DNA of 64,000 bases from Comamonas testosteroni. GTDB taxonomy: Bacteria; Pseudomonadota; Gammaproteobacteria; Burkholderiales; Burkholderiaceae_C. Shown piece after piece: positions 55,186-63,390 of this stretch. A model generated the notes under the pieces. The model worked only from the letters and a program-made list of their open reading frames with translations, had not been told where the DNA came from and did not search any database. Both the position numbers and the translations under genes were made by a program. The stretch is from positions 3,162,001-3,226,000 of the forward strand of contig CP044131.1 in the NCBI GenBank assembly GCA_008727115.1. Direction: 5' to 3'. Within the stretch, counting starts at the first letter, position 1. Each line of letters begins with the position of its first letter.

Positions 55186-56304
55186 TTACCGCTTGAGCTT
55201 CACGTCTCTCATGCAGTGGATTGACCCGGCGTTAGCATCACCCGTCCTTCCTGGAGCAACGAAGCGTCTCTCCAAGGTTAAGAACTCTGCCAGCCAGCCA
55301 ATCCCTTCAGCTGTTGCTGGGGTGAACTGACACAGCCCATCAACAGATGGCACCAAGTTCTTAGCAAGGGGCTGAGTTGGAACAAAGTCCAGCAGACCAC
55401 GATGCTTGGCTTGTCCCGCAAACTCTTTGAGTTTTTTTAAGTTGGCAGCTACTTTTTCAGTGGAAACCAGTAAAATTTGCCCCACTGGTGAATTTGACGG
55501 TCTTAAATTTCCCTCAAGCACTGCCGACGGGAAAACCACTTCCAAAGCAGAGTCGAACAATCCCAGAGCTTCAAAGAATTGCCCAATATTTCTTCTATAC
55601 TCCTCCAGAGAAATTCGCTCTGAGGCTTTAAAGCTTCCTGCACTCTGCAAAATAACATCCAGCCTACAAATAAATATATTTTTCTTTCCAATAAATTTCT
55701 CAATCAAAAAATCATTAACACGCTTTCTCTCACTGTTTGCAGAACGAATAAAATAAGCTTCGGCTTGCTTATATTCTTCTGAAGCCATAGTTTTAAGAAA
55801 ATATTCATCACTACTATTCAAAATCAGATTGATGTAGGGATGAAATCTATGTTCAAATATTTTTTGATCTTTATATTTTTTAAAATTATCTCTAAGAACA
55901 AAAATAGACTCTTGTAAATAATTATTCAAAACATTAATGTCATTAAAATAATTTATTGTTTTTTCTTGATTTTTCAACCTGATCAATATCTTTGCAACAG
56001 CAGATGAGATAGTAGCCTGTGCAAAAGCATCATAAAATTCAAAATCATCAATACCAAGATTTAGAAAATCATCTCCTAACAAGTAGGTACTGTTATAGTG
56101 TTTTTTGTATTCAAATATTATTTTTGCTATACGCGCTTCAAAATTTAATCGTTTTCGTGCACTAGAATTATTTAGCCAATATCCATGCTCTTTGGCGTAA
56201 GCATCGTCAAAAAATTTATATCTCTCTGGATAAGTAGTTTTCTTTTTATCCAAGTGAGCAGAAGCAAGTTTTTGCCCTGACAACTTTGGTTTACTTTGTG
56301 TCAT
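55186..56304 (-). CDS. Unrecognised AT-rich gene of the mobility module
   Basis: 372 residues from the ATG at 56304, which overlaps the end of the integrase gene by 14 bases, so it is cotranscribed. Lys-rich N-terminus, then a long helical region rich in Phe, Tyr, Asn, Lys (about 40-230), then a more conventional C-terminal half. The first two thirds have much lower GC than the last 80 residues (LKEFAGQAKHRGLLDFVPTQ...), suggesting either foreign origin or a junction. No family recognised. Confidence 0.65.
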   Translation of the reverse strand: MTQSKPKLSGQKLASAHLDKKKTTYPERYKFFDDAYAKEHGYWLNNSSARKRLNFEARIAKIIFEYKKHYNSTYLLGDDFLNLGIDDFEFYDAFAQATISSAVAKILIRLKNQEKTINYFNDINVLNNYLQESIFVLRDNFKKYKDQKIFEHRFHPYINLILNSSDEYFLKTMASEEYKQAEAYFIRSANSERKRVNDFLIEKFIGKKNIFICRLDVILQSAGSFKASERISLEEYRRNIGQFFEALGLFDSALEVVFPSAVLEGNLRPSNSPVGQILLVSTEKVAANLKKLKEFAGQAKHRGLLDFVPTQPLAKNLVPSVDGLCQFTPATAEGIGWLAEFLTLERRFVAPGRTGDANAGSIHCMRDVKLKR

Positions 56305-57487
56305 ACAAAAAGTCATTCCACTCCTGCATCATTGTTCTACGCTTCTCCAACGCATCCCCACGCCGATAAGCTGCTTCGACTTTGTTCTCTAGTGTGTGCG
56401 CAAGAGCTTGTTCAGCGAGCTCTCTTGGATAGTCTGTACGCTCTCCAACCCAGTCTCTAAAAGTTGAGCGAAAACCATGCGGGACCGCATCTACCTCCAT
56501 GCGACGCATGACAGCCAAGAGCGCCATATCAGACAGCACTTTGCCACGAGGCGATGGGAAAACAAGCTCATTACCGACAAATCTTGGCACCTTGTGCAGC
56601 AGCTCAACTGCTTGTGCACATAGTGGCACTCGATGTTCACGCCCTGCTTTCATCCGGTCACCAGGCACCACCCATACCGCAGCATCCAAATCGATTTCAC
56701 TCCACGTTGCCCCGCGAACCTCGCCACTACGTGCTGCAGTAAGGACAACAAACTCTAAAGCCCTCGCTGCGATCCCCTCCTTATCGTGCAGATCACGCAT
56801 AAACTGCGGGACAGCATCGATGGTCAAGGCCTTACGATGTACCGTTTTTTGAATTTTTCCAGGTGCAGGAAGCAGTTTGTCCAACCGCCCCTTCCAGCGG
56901 GCCGGATTTTCTCCCTCGCGATACCCTCGAACGGTAGCCCAATCAAGTACTGCTTCAATCCGTCCGCGCAGGCGTGCAGCCGTTTCGTTTTTAGTCTTCC
57001 AGATAGGCTCTAGAACAGCAAGAACATGCGCCTGGGTTACATGTGCAGTTTGTAAGCTTCCAATCACCGGGAATGCATAAGTAGCCAGGGTTGCTGACCA
57101 TTGAGCCCTATGCTTAGGGTTCTTCCAAGTGTCACCATGAGCTTCGATGTAAGCCTTCGCTGCACTCTCAAATGTGACAGCATTGAGATTTTCTTCTTTG
57201 AGTTTCTTCAGCACCTCGCTACGTGCGGCTATTGGATCAACACCAGCCTCTACCTCGCTTCGAGCAGTACGGGCTTTTTCACGAGCCATTGCTAAAGTGA
57301 CAGATGGGAACGCTCCCAACCCCATATGCCGACGCTTACCTGCAATCAAAGTTCTAAGAACCCATGACCTAGCCCCAGTCGGGGTGATGTACAAGTAAAG
57401 TCCTGTCACACCACCAACAGCGTGATGTCCTGACTCAGTCAGCCTGCTAACCTGTAGAGCAGAGAGTTCTTTGGCTATCTTAGGCAT
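56291..57487 (-). CDS. P4-like tyrosine integrase
   Basis: 398 residues. N-terminal DUF4102 arm-binding domain (GGVTGLYLYITPTGARSWVLR), central SAM-like domain, and catalytic residues: Arg in LTAARSGEVRGATW, HGFRSTFRDW (H-x-x-R) and Tyr in VEAAYRRGD. Its gene reads inward from att copy 3 at 57654, and CTACCAT repeats lie at its start. It is the best candidate for having moved the 48-kb island into the tRNA-Ser gene. Complete length. Confidence 0.93.
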   Translation of the reverse strand: MPKIAKELSALQVSRLTESGHHAVGGVTGLYLYITPTGARSWVLRTLIAGKRRHMGLGAFPSVTLAMAREKARTARSEVEAGVDPIAARSEVLKKLKEENLNAVTFESAAKAYIEAHGDTWKNPKHRAQWSATLATYAFPVIGSLQTAHVTQAHVLAVLEPIWKTKNETAARLRGRIEAVLDWATVRGYREGENPARWKGRLDKLLPAPGKIQKTVHRKALTIDAVPQFMRDLHDKEGIAARALEFVVLTAARSGEVRGATWSEIDLDAAVWVVPGDRMKAGREHRVPLCAQAVELLHKVPRFVGNELVFPSPRGKVLSDMALLAVMRRMEVDAVPHGFRSTFRDWVGERTDYPRELAEQALAHTLENKVEAAYRRGDALEKRRTMMQEWNDFLYDTK

Positions 57488-57512
57488 TTATAGTTCGGAG
57501 GAGATTAAATTT

Positions 57513-57533
57513 ATCTACCATCCTTTCTACCAT
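57513..57533 (+). repeat. Paired TCTACCAT repeats (candidate integrase arm site, right)
   Basis: ATCTACCAT at 57513-57521 and TTCTACCAT at 57525-57533, just upstream of the integrase ATG; the matching pair is at 9560-9580. Confidence 0.45.
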
Positions 57534-57653
57534 AAAAAATCTAAACAATCATAACTACGCCGTACTAATTCGGACAACACACCAACGTAAATTGTTGTTT
57601 TAAAATATATTTTTATTATTAATTTAACTACTTCGAACCAATATCCAGCGGAC

Positions 57654-57667
57654 ACAGCCTCCGCCAG
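57654..57667 (+). repeat. Attachment-site core, copy 3
   Basis: Exact ACAGCCTCCGCCAG, ending the island. It is not part of a full tRNA here; upstream tRNA sequence is absent. Confidence 0.88.
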
Positions 57668-57698
57668 GACATCGACGCACACAGCGTCAAATCGCTTC

Positions 57699-57733
57699 AA
57701 AACCCGCTTCTCTCATAGGAAGCGGGTTTTTCT
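57699..57733 (+). terminator. Rho-independent terminator
   Basis: AAACCCGCTTC ... GAAGCGGGTTT followed by T run, 32 bp after att copy 3; plausibly the terminator that once followed the tRNA or another element. Confidence 0.85.
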
Positions 57734-57848
57734 TTGTCGCAAGTAATCGCACCACGCCTCAAGACAACCCAGATTTTTGTTGCTACTTTCGTTGGTAGCT
57801 CAATCAGAGCCAAAATCAGATACCAACAACTAGGACCAACGGAGCCAC

Positions 57849-57963
57849 ATGGCACTGACCGATACGTTCACAAAAAGCACATGGCAAAGCATCTGGAAAG
57901 AAGCTAAAAAATCCAATTATTTGATTTCATTTGGATTTTTTACACTCACTGGCAAAACTTAGC
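57849..57963 (+). pseudogene. Vestigial integrase start
   Basis: The ATG opens MALTDTFTKSTWQSIW..., and MALTDT is the usual beginning of P4-like integrases, but similarity is lost within a few codons and a stop follows. Just upstream is GTTGGTAG ... ATACCAACAA, an inverted pair like those near integrase promoters. Probably the remains of another element that used the same tRNA. Confidence 0.45.
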
Positions 57964-58442
57964 AGGAGTAGGGAGCTTTCCCATCCCATCCTTGAATCCA
58001 AAGTCTGTGGCTGCATATGGCAGATTTACGGCATGAGCAACTCTGAAGTTGAGCTGGATGTAACTCTTTTCGCACGAGCAAGTTCGAAGAGTTCGTCAAC
58101 CCACTTCAGATTTTTTCTCAATTGACAGCGCAATGCACCACTCAGGCATAGAGATGAGCACAGAGGTGGAACCCTGCGTATCGCCCCAATGGGGAGAGCT
58201 TATCTTGGTCCTCAATCAGCTATACCTCGTCAGACGAGCAGATGAGGTCGTCTTTACCAAGCCTCGCATGAAGTACTAGCGCTTTTGTTTTTTGCAAGAC
58301 TGAATGTATGTGCCAGGCAGCAGCACTATCTGGCAGAGGACACAGTTGTGCAATCTCGCTTTTAGAGCGACTCTCCATAGCCCTTGATATACCGCTGCTT
58401 CAGTAAGCGTCTTGTTTATCCGCGAGACTATGTTTTTTCTGC
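57964..58442. other. Gene-free region
   Basis: No supported coding sequence or repeat was seen. Short frames lack RBS and recognisable products. Together with the integrase vestige it separates the island from the P450 unit. Confidence 0.4.
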
Positions 58443-58775
58443 CTAACGGACGGTTTGCCTCTCCAACCCCTTCTTTAACACTAGGTCTATAACGGGCTGC
58501 TCACGCTTGTTCGCCCTTTGGCAGTGCCCTGACTGGAACAAGATCACAGCGCGCGCCCAGCGCTTCTCTCGCTCGCGCCACGCATGCGAAGAAACACTCT
58601 CCCATGCATATCCGTTGAACACCGTCGCATTGACAAAGTGATCCAGCGCTCGAACTCCCGCACGGCCTCGCTCAGCTTGGCCGCACAGGCCCACCCACCA
58701 CAGTACCAGGTAGCCCAGCACTGCCAAAGGCACCATGACACACATCAAGGCAAAGCCCGCTATACGCTCTTTCAT
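58443..58775 (-). CDS. Small membrane protein coupled to the P450 gene
   Basis: 110 residues; the ATG overlaps the P450 stop by four bases (ATGA). One clear N-terminal membrane segment (FALMCVMVPLAVLGYLVLWWVGL), then a soluble basic part. Unknown family. Coupling suggests it is made with the P450, perhaps as membrane partner, but this is inference. Confidence 0.55.
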   Translation of the reverse strand: MKERIAGFALMCVMVPLAVLGYLVLWWVGLCGQAERGRAGVRALDHFVNATVFNGYAWESVSSHAWREREKRWARAVILFQSGHCQRANKREQPVIDLVLKKGLERQTVR

Positions 58776-60232
58776 GGGTTGTTAATTCCACCCGCCAAAG
58801 AAGATGTCCCTTGCGGGCACAAGCTCCGTCCAGTCTCTGCTTCCGCCTGGCGCTTGCGCAACTTCAGACGCACACCATTCTCAGATCGAATCGTGAGTCT
58901 TCCTACTGGCTGTGGCACATGTCCTTCAACGGGCAACAACTCATAGCGCCTCAACAAACAAGCCAGAATCAACACGGCCTCTTGCAAGGCAAACGCAGCC
59001 CCCAAGCACACACGTGGCCCCATGCTGAAAGGCATGTAGGCGTTTTTGATGGCAGGCTTGCTGGCTTCTTGATCGAAGCGATCCGGGTCAAATGCATCCG
59101 GGTTCTGCCACCACTTTCGGTGACGCTGCAACAACCATGGAGCCACCACCACCGTACTACCGGCTTTCACCTGCTTTCCACGCATAGGGCAGGCTTGGGT
59201 ATTTTCACGCGCAAAAAAACCAACTGGAGGAAAGAGCCGCAATGCCTCCCGGAAAATGTTCCATATCTGCGGCAAGCTCTTCATATCGCTTTGCGCCGGC
59301 TTGCGCCCTTCTTCCCCCAACACCTCCAGCACCTGTTCATGTGCTCTTTGCTGTACCTCTGGTGATTTCGCCAGTAAATAGCACGACCAGGTCAAGGCGC
59401 TGGCAGATGTTTCATGTCCCGCCAAAAACAGCATAGCCACCTGGTTCACAAGCTCATCAAAAGAAAAAGGTAGATCTGTTTTGGGATCCTTCGCCATCAT
59501 GAAGGCTGCCAAAATATCTTTGGGTTCCTCATCCACCTCGCCCTGCTGGTGTGCCTCATAACGCGGGTGCACCATCGCGCTGAGCAGACTACGAATTTCC
59601 TTGGCAGCCTTTCGGCTACGCCAGCGCTGCCACGGCAGCACCGTCCAGCGCACCCCGAACAATGCGGGCAGCATTAGCTTGGGCGCCAGTGCTTGGTAAC
59701 GCGCAAATGCATGAAATATTTTGTGTGCGTCCGGGCCTTGCATGGGCTCCGAGAAGATGGTGCGAAAAATGATGTCAGCAGTGACATGAGTCATCTCCAC
59801 CTCAATGTCGTATTCATCTCCATCTTTAAGCGTATCCAAGCGCTCCAGCATCGCCTGGGCCGCATCCAGCATGCGGGGGAACGCCACATGCAACCGGGCC
59901 TGCTCAAACGCAGGATTCATCATCGTGCGCTGACGCTGCCACTGCTCACCATTAGTAGTGAAAATACTATCGCCTAGCAATGGCTCCAGAGCCTCGTGCA
60001 GCAAATGACTTTTAGGAAACGCAGCCGCTTCTGTCTGCATGACACGCTTTACCTGCTCGACATCGTTGAGCATATAAAGATCAACACCGGGCAAGTGGAC
60101 TTCACCCATCTGCATGCTGTAACTACGTTCATACAGCGCATCCATCCAAGAGCGCCGGGCATGCCAGAACATCTTGAATTTGGATGCCTTCTCAGGATGA
60201 GGCTTCGGATAAACAGGACAAAAGCGACTCAT
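58772..60232 (-). CDS. Cytochrome P450
   Basis: 486 residues. The I-helix oxygen-binding motif LFLAGHETSA, K-helix ExxR (FREALRLFPP), and the haem loop FSMGPRVCLGAAFALQEA with the ligand Cys near 409 are all present. The N-terminus has no membrane anchor (MSRFCPVYPKPHPEKASKFKMF). Long (486) for a bacterial P450 and closer to the fatty-acid/alkane hydroxylase-like group (CYP4/102-like order of motifs); substrate unknown. No ferredoxin or reductase is adjacent. Confidence 0.92.
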   Translation of the reverse strand: MSRFCPVYPKPHPEKASKFKMFWHARRSWMDALYERSYSMQMGEVHLPGVDLYMLNDVEQVKRVMQTEAAAFPKSHLLHEALEPLLGDSIFTTNGEQWQRQRTMMNPAFEQARLHVAFPRMLDAAQAMLERLDTLKDGDEYDIEVEMTHVTADIIFRTIFSEPMQGPDAHKIFHAFARYQALAPKLMLPALFGVRWTVLPWQRWRSRKAAKEIRSLLSAMVHPRYEAHQQGEVDEEPKDILAAFMMAKDPKTDLPFSFDELVNQVAMLFLAGHETSASALTWSCYLLAKSPEVQQRAHEQVLEVLGEEGRKPAQSDMKSLPQIWNIFREALRLFPPVGFFARENTQACPMRGKQVKAGSTVVVAPWLLQRHRKWWQNPDAFDPDRFDQEASKPAIKNAYMPFSMGPRVCLGAAFALQEAVLILACLLRRYELLPVEGHVPQPVGRLTIRSENGVRLKLRKRQAEAETGRSLCPQGTSSLAGGINNP

Positions 60233-60361
60233 CGCACCAATCTCTTAGAAATGAAATCCATCCACTGCCCCGGATATGTAAGCAGCGCAAAATAGTCATA
60301 CGCGCCAGGCAACTCTGCCGCCATGAGGTATTGAAAATGCATACGCATCTTGTTTCGCCTC

Positions 60362-60431
60362 GGCTCTATGCCGTTTTGTGTGGAAACGCTTCGCGTCATG
60401 TCGGCATGGCTGGCGCGAACGGACTGGCCGG
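60362..60431 (+). repeat. Solitary 70-bp ISL3-type element end
   Basis: Starts GGCTCTATGCCGTTTTGTGT and runs 70 bp identical to the left end of the ISL3 element at 63391-63460, in the same orientation. No transposase follows; instead the vsr fragment begins at once. Confidence 0.85.
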
Positions 60432-60615
60432 GGAATACCAGATCAGGCGATCCAGGTAATTTCTTGTCGTGGAGTCGATAACGAAGGCCTGCGGCGTGCA
60501 GGGCCTTGCGAACACGTATTTCTGGTTTGGTGTCGCGTCCTCGCACGAGAGCCATTTGGGCGCTGCGGGCGGGATCGACATCGTTATCGCCGCTATTCCG
60601 AGCTTTTTTCTTCAT
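60432..60615 (-). pseudogene. vsr: Very-short-patch repair endonuclease (Vsr), truncated
   Basis: About 61 residues from ATG 60615: DPARSAQMALVRGRDTKPEIRVRKALHAAG, YRLHDKKLPGSPDLVFPG, the N-terminal half of Vsr (the catalytic Asp of PDLVFP included). The frame then enters the ISL3 end, so the zinc-binding C-terminal half (HGCFWHRH region) is gone. Vsr genes accompany cytosine-5 methyltransferases, which is missing here. It overlaps the end of the restriction gene by 23 bases. Confidence 0.85.
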
Positions 60616-61477
60616 TGCTGTCGCTGTCCTCGTTGTCGGCGGGTTCGTCCGGCGACAACGAGGCATGCTGTACGAACGCGGACAGGAAGTCGCGCACGAT
60701 ATGATCGGTATCGAGATAAGGCGGATTTCGCTCGAAGTGTTCCGCGATACGTCTCTCAATATCCTCGGGCGATGCCTTGTTATCCAAGGACTCAGCCATG
60801 GCCCATGCCCGTCCTGGGTGCATGACATCCCAAGGCGAACGCTTGTTAGATCGTGTGGTGGCCGCGTCCCCGTGCTTGCTGATACCCCAACAGATGCCGA
60901 TCTCGTTATTCCAGATCGGTCTGAACATGGCGATGAGGTGCCGTTCCGCGACGAGTTGGGCATTGGTGGCGCACACCAATCGCCTTGCCAGGAAATCATC
61001 GATACGCAACGGGTGTGGAAGACCATTCTTCTCTGCGTAATCTCCAACTATCTCGATCATTCGCCGGTGATCCTTCAAACGACCGAAAAGCCGAGGGCCT
61101 TGCTCTCGTGGTGTACGAGCGTTTGGGTTATCAGGGTCGGCTTTGCCCACGTAGATCGGAGTTTCCGTGCCGGCGATTGGAGCGTAGAGCGGGTGATCTC
61201 CGCAGTAATAGATGGCATACACCCCGGAACCGTAGGTTCGCGGGACTCGTCCCAATGGAACGCGCTCTTGCGCGATCAGGGCGAGAGCGACCAGCCGACC
61301 GGCCGTGTCAGGATCGGCGGGGTCGAACGATGCTCCTGGGTCTTTGATCGGGTCGAGGTCAGCTCGTGCCGACTCTATATCGCTCATCAGCGAAAGAAGT
61401 TCAGCCATCGTCTTCTTGGCGGCTGGCTTGCTCAGCGTGGGGAGCAGCGCGCGAAGCCGGATCAGGCGTTCGCGCAT
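60593..61477 (-). CDS. Eco29kI-family type II restriction endonuclease (GIY-YIG)
   Basis: 294 residues. GIY-YIG nuclease core: GSGVYAIYY (about 83-91) and TPIYVGKADP (about 105-114), then RLFGRLKDHRRMI with catalytic Arg/His, and AERHLIAMFRPIWNNEIG with the later Glu and Asn. This matches Eco29kI, a GIY-YIG enzyme recognising CCGCGG. The partner cytosine methyltransferase is not adjacent (only truncated vsr follows), so either it lies elsewhere or the enzyme is inactive. The acidic tail is unusual. Confidence 0.82.
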   Translation of the reverse strand: MRERLIRLRALLPTLSKPAAKKTMAELLSLMSDIESARADLDPIKDPGASFDPADPDTAGRLVALALIAQERVPLGRVPRTYGSGVYAIYYCGDHPLYAPIAGTETPIYVGKADPDNPNARTPREQGPRLFGRLKDHRRMIEIVGDYAEKNGLPHPLRIDDFLARRLVCATNAQLVAERHLIAMFRPIWNNEIGICWGISKHGDAATTRSNKRSPWDVMHPGRAWAMAESLDNKASPEDIERRIAEHFERNPPYLDTDHIVRDFLSAFVQHASLSPDEPADNEDSDSNEEKSSE

Positions 61478-61585
61478 TTCCTAAAACCCGCGACATATCA
61501 AGACAATTTCAGCGTAAGCCTAAGGCGATTGATTGCATTACAATGTTAGTGCATAGTACAGACGGCGTTATTAAGAGGATGCAGG

Positions 61586-61789
61586 ATGGAACAGCAAACA
61601 AACTTCACCTGCCGCGTCGATGCTGACCTGAAACAAGCCTTTCTGAGAGCGGCCAAGGCAAACGACCGGCCCGCCTCGGTATTGATTCGGGATTTCATGC
61701 GCGAGTATGTCCAGCAGTCAACACAAGGCCGGCAAGCCAGCCTGCCCTTTGACCGAAGGACTACCGACCAGAAGGGGGCGGCATGTTGA
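61586..61789 (+). CDS. Small ribbon-helix-helix-like protein
   Basis: 67 residues: NFTCRVDADLKQAFLRAAKANDRPASVLIRDFMREYVQQ has the beta-strand plus two-helix order of RHH antitoxins/regulators. GAGGATGCAGG precedes the ATG. It overlaps the next small gene by seven bases. Likely a DNA-binding regulator or antitoxin; no toxin gene is recognisable next to it. Confidence 0.6.
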   Translation: MEQQTNFTCRVDADLKQAFLRAAKANDRPASVLIRDFMREYVQQSTQGRQASLPFDRRTTDQKGAAC

Positions 61790-61974
61790 GCGATACGGAA
61801 CGCGAGAACGTAACGAAGGCGGCGCAATGCGCCGCCTTGCTTGTCAGTGATGTGAAGGCCCTAGCGGCGGCAAACAATCCGCTGCTGGCTGAACTAGACA
61901 TCGAGGCCCTGAAGGCTGCGACCGACCTGGAACAGCGCCTGAAGCGCCTGGAAGCGATCTCGAACGCGGAATAA
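61783..61974 (+). CDS. Small helical protein coupled to the RHH gene
   Basis: 63 residues, wholly helical, Ala/Leu-rich with a C-terminal coiled coil (LEQRLKRLEAISNAE). Start overlaps the RHH gene. Unknown family; not like a known toxin. A GACCGGGGGCAACCGGTC hairpin follows at about 61989-62010. Confidence 0.5.
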   Translation: MLSDTERENVTKAAQCAALLVSDVKALAAANNPLLAELDIEALKAATDLEQRLKRLEAISNAE

Positions 61975-62067
61975 GAAAAGCGGCTGACTGACCGGGGGCA
62001 ACCGGTCGATCAGCCTAACCACAACCAGCCTTTCAAGGAGGCATAGCGATGGCTGCAAACACTTTAC

Positions 62068-62265
62068 ATGAGCGAAGAACAAGATCCAGATCTGGACAAC
62101 CAGACAGAGGGCGACGAGCTGCCCGAAGAGAACGGCGCGGATGATGTTTCACTCCGGCCCGGCCCGAATGCCGACGATCAGGCAGACATTGAGCAATACA
62201 TCAGCGCAGAAGTGCGGGCGCTTTATGACGTGTACAGCTACCGACACATAGGTGGCTCTTTTTAG
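62068..62265 (+). CDS. Short acidic protein, probably truncated
   Basis: 65 residues: an acidic start (MSEEQDPDLDNQTEGDELPEEN), then ADIEQYISAEVRALYDVYSYRH, which looks like the beginning of a folded domain, then a quick stop after IGGSF. The change to lower-GC sequence just before mscS suggests a junction that cut the gene. Alternatively a genuine small protein. An ATG at 62049 with AAGGAGG is in another frame. Confidence 0.35.
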   Translation: MSEEQDPDLDNQTEGDELPEENGADDVSLRPGPNADDQADIEQYISAEVRALYDVYSYRHIGGSF

Positions 62266-62278
62266 CAGTGGGAGCACC

Positions 62279-63175
62279 ATGAACGAACAACTCGAAACCC
62301 TATTCAAATACATCGAACCAGCCAAGCTGCTGGACCTTGGTTTGCAAGCAGCAAAATTTTTTCTGATCATCGTAGTTGCCCTGATTGTGTTGCGCTTGGT
62401 AAAAGCAGCAATCGATCGCGTGGGTACGCGCATACAGGCACGCAGCAAAACGCTGGATGATCAAAAACGAATCGAAACCCTGATGCGCGTGCTGAAATAC
62501 GTGGCCAATGTGGTCATTTTGCTGCTCGGCGCTTTGATTGCCTTGGGCACCATTGGTATATCCATTGCCCCTGTGCTGGCCGCTGCCGGTGTGGTGAGTT
62601 TGGCCGTTGGTTTTGGTGCACAAAGTTTGGTGAAAGATTACTTCACCGGTATTGTGCTGCTGATCGAAAACCAGATTCGCGCAGGCGACTTCATTGAAGT
62701 GGGTGGCAAAAGCGGCACGGTCGAAAATGTAACCCTGCGGTATGTGCGTTTGCGTGACGCACACGGCAATGTGCATTTTGTTCCAAATGGTCAGATTGAT
62801 TCGGTGACCAACTCCACCATGGACTTTGCCTATGCAGTTGTTGATGTGGGCATCGCCTACAAAGAGGAAGTCGACGTAGCCATTCAGGTGATGCAAAAAG
62901 TGGGCACTGAATTGGCGGAAGACAAAGAGTGGGGACCGAAAATTACCGAACCCATGTCGACCTTTGGTGTGCAAGAACTTGCCGATTCAGCCGTGATTGT
63001 TCGCGTGCGATTTAAAACGCTGCCGGGCGAGCAATGGGGCGTGCGCCGTGAGTACAACAAGCGCATTAAAGCGGCGTTTGACAATGTTGGCATTGAAATT
63101 CCATTCCCTCACGTGACCATTTGTCCAAGTGGTGGAAGTGCCGTGAAGCTGCCAGCGCAGATTTCGTCGAGCTGA
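62279..63175 (+). CDS. MscS-family mechanosensitive channel
   Basis: 298 residues from ATG 62279 (GGGAG upstream). Three N-terminal membrane helices; the third is the MscS pore helix (VLAAAGVVSLAVGFGAQSLVKDYFTGIVLLIENQ, about 105-138), followed by the beta domain (GGKSGTVENVTLRYVRLRD, VPNGQIDSVTN) and the cytoplasmic cage. It relieves turgor on osmotic downshock. GC is lower than in the neighbours, and it stands directly beside the ISL3 element, so it may have come with it. Confidence 0.92.
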   Translation: MNEQLETLFKYIEPAKLLDLGLQAAKFFLIIVVALIVLRLVKAAIDRVGTRIQARSKTLDDQKRIETLMRVLKYVANVVILLLGALIALGTIGISIAPVLAAAGVVSLAVGFGAQSLVKDYFTGIVLLIENQIRAGDFIEVGGKSGTVENVTLRYVRLRDAHGNVHFVPNGQIDSVTNSTMDFAYAVVDVGIAYKEEVDVAIQVMQKVGTELAEDKEWGPKITEPMSTFGVQELADSAVIVRVRFKTLPGEQWGVRREYNKRIKAAFDNVGIEIPFPHVTICPSGGSAVKLPAQISSS

Positions 63176-63390
63176 GTTTCAGAGCATGGGCGAGATTGCG
63201 AGGCCGCATGAATGAGTTTCGTATCGGCATCTGCAAAGTCGCATGCCCTCCTCCGCCAGAAAGCCTGAATACTCCCTCTTTGTTGAATTCCCTGACCTAA
63301 GGAAGCTCTGAACAATTCCCCCGCCCAACGGTAAACTTCGTCTGTCACGCCCTCACGAGTCTGTTCATCATGAGCCAACTGAGTTTTTCT

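Larger units (their letters stand above)
9493..57667. mobile_element. 48-kb genomic (defence and resistance) island in tRNA-Ser
   Basis: Bounded by direct att copies 2 and 3, with a P4-like tyrosine integrase reading inward from copy 3. Pairs of CTACCAT repeats lie on the inner side of both ends (9560-9580 and 57513-57533), as expected of integrase arm sites. Contents are accessory: CBASS, type I RM, HEPN/MNT, metal and NO functions, IS elements. No relaxase or conjugation gene is present, so it would need outside help to transfer. Its mosaic make-up suggests growth by successive insertions rather than a single arrival. Confidence 0.7.

Noticed and set aside
9493..57667. Island as a self-transmissible ICE
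   Set aside because: ICE-type accessory genes exist, but there is no relaxase, coupling protein or mating-pore gene between the att copies.
60229..61047. 272-codon frame joining sequence antisense to the restriction gene, vsr and the ISL3 end
   Set aside because: Composite of unrelated parts; only the 61-residue vsr piece has a family match.
60506..61549. 347-codon plus-strand frame
   Set aside because: Antisense shadow of the GIY-YIG restriction gene.
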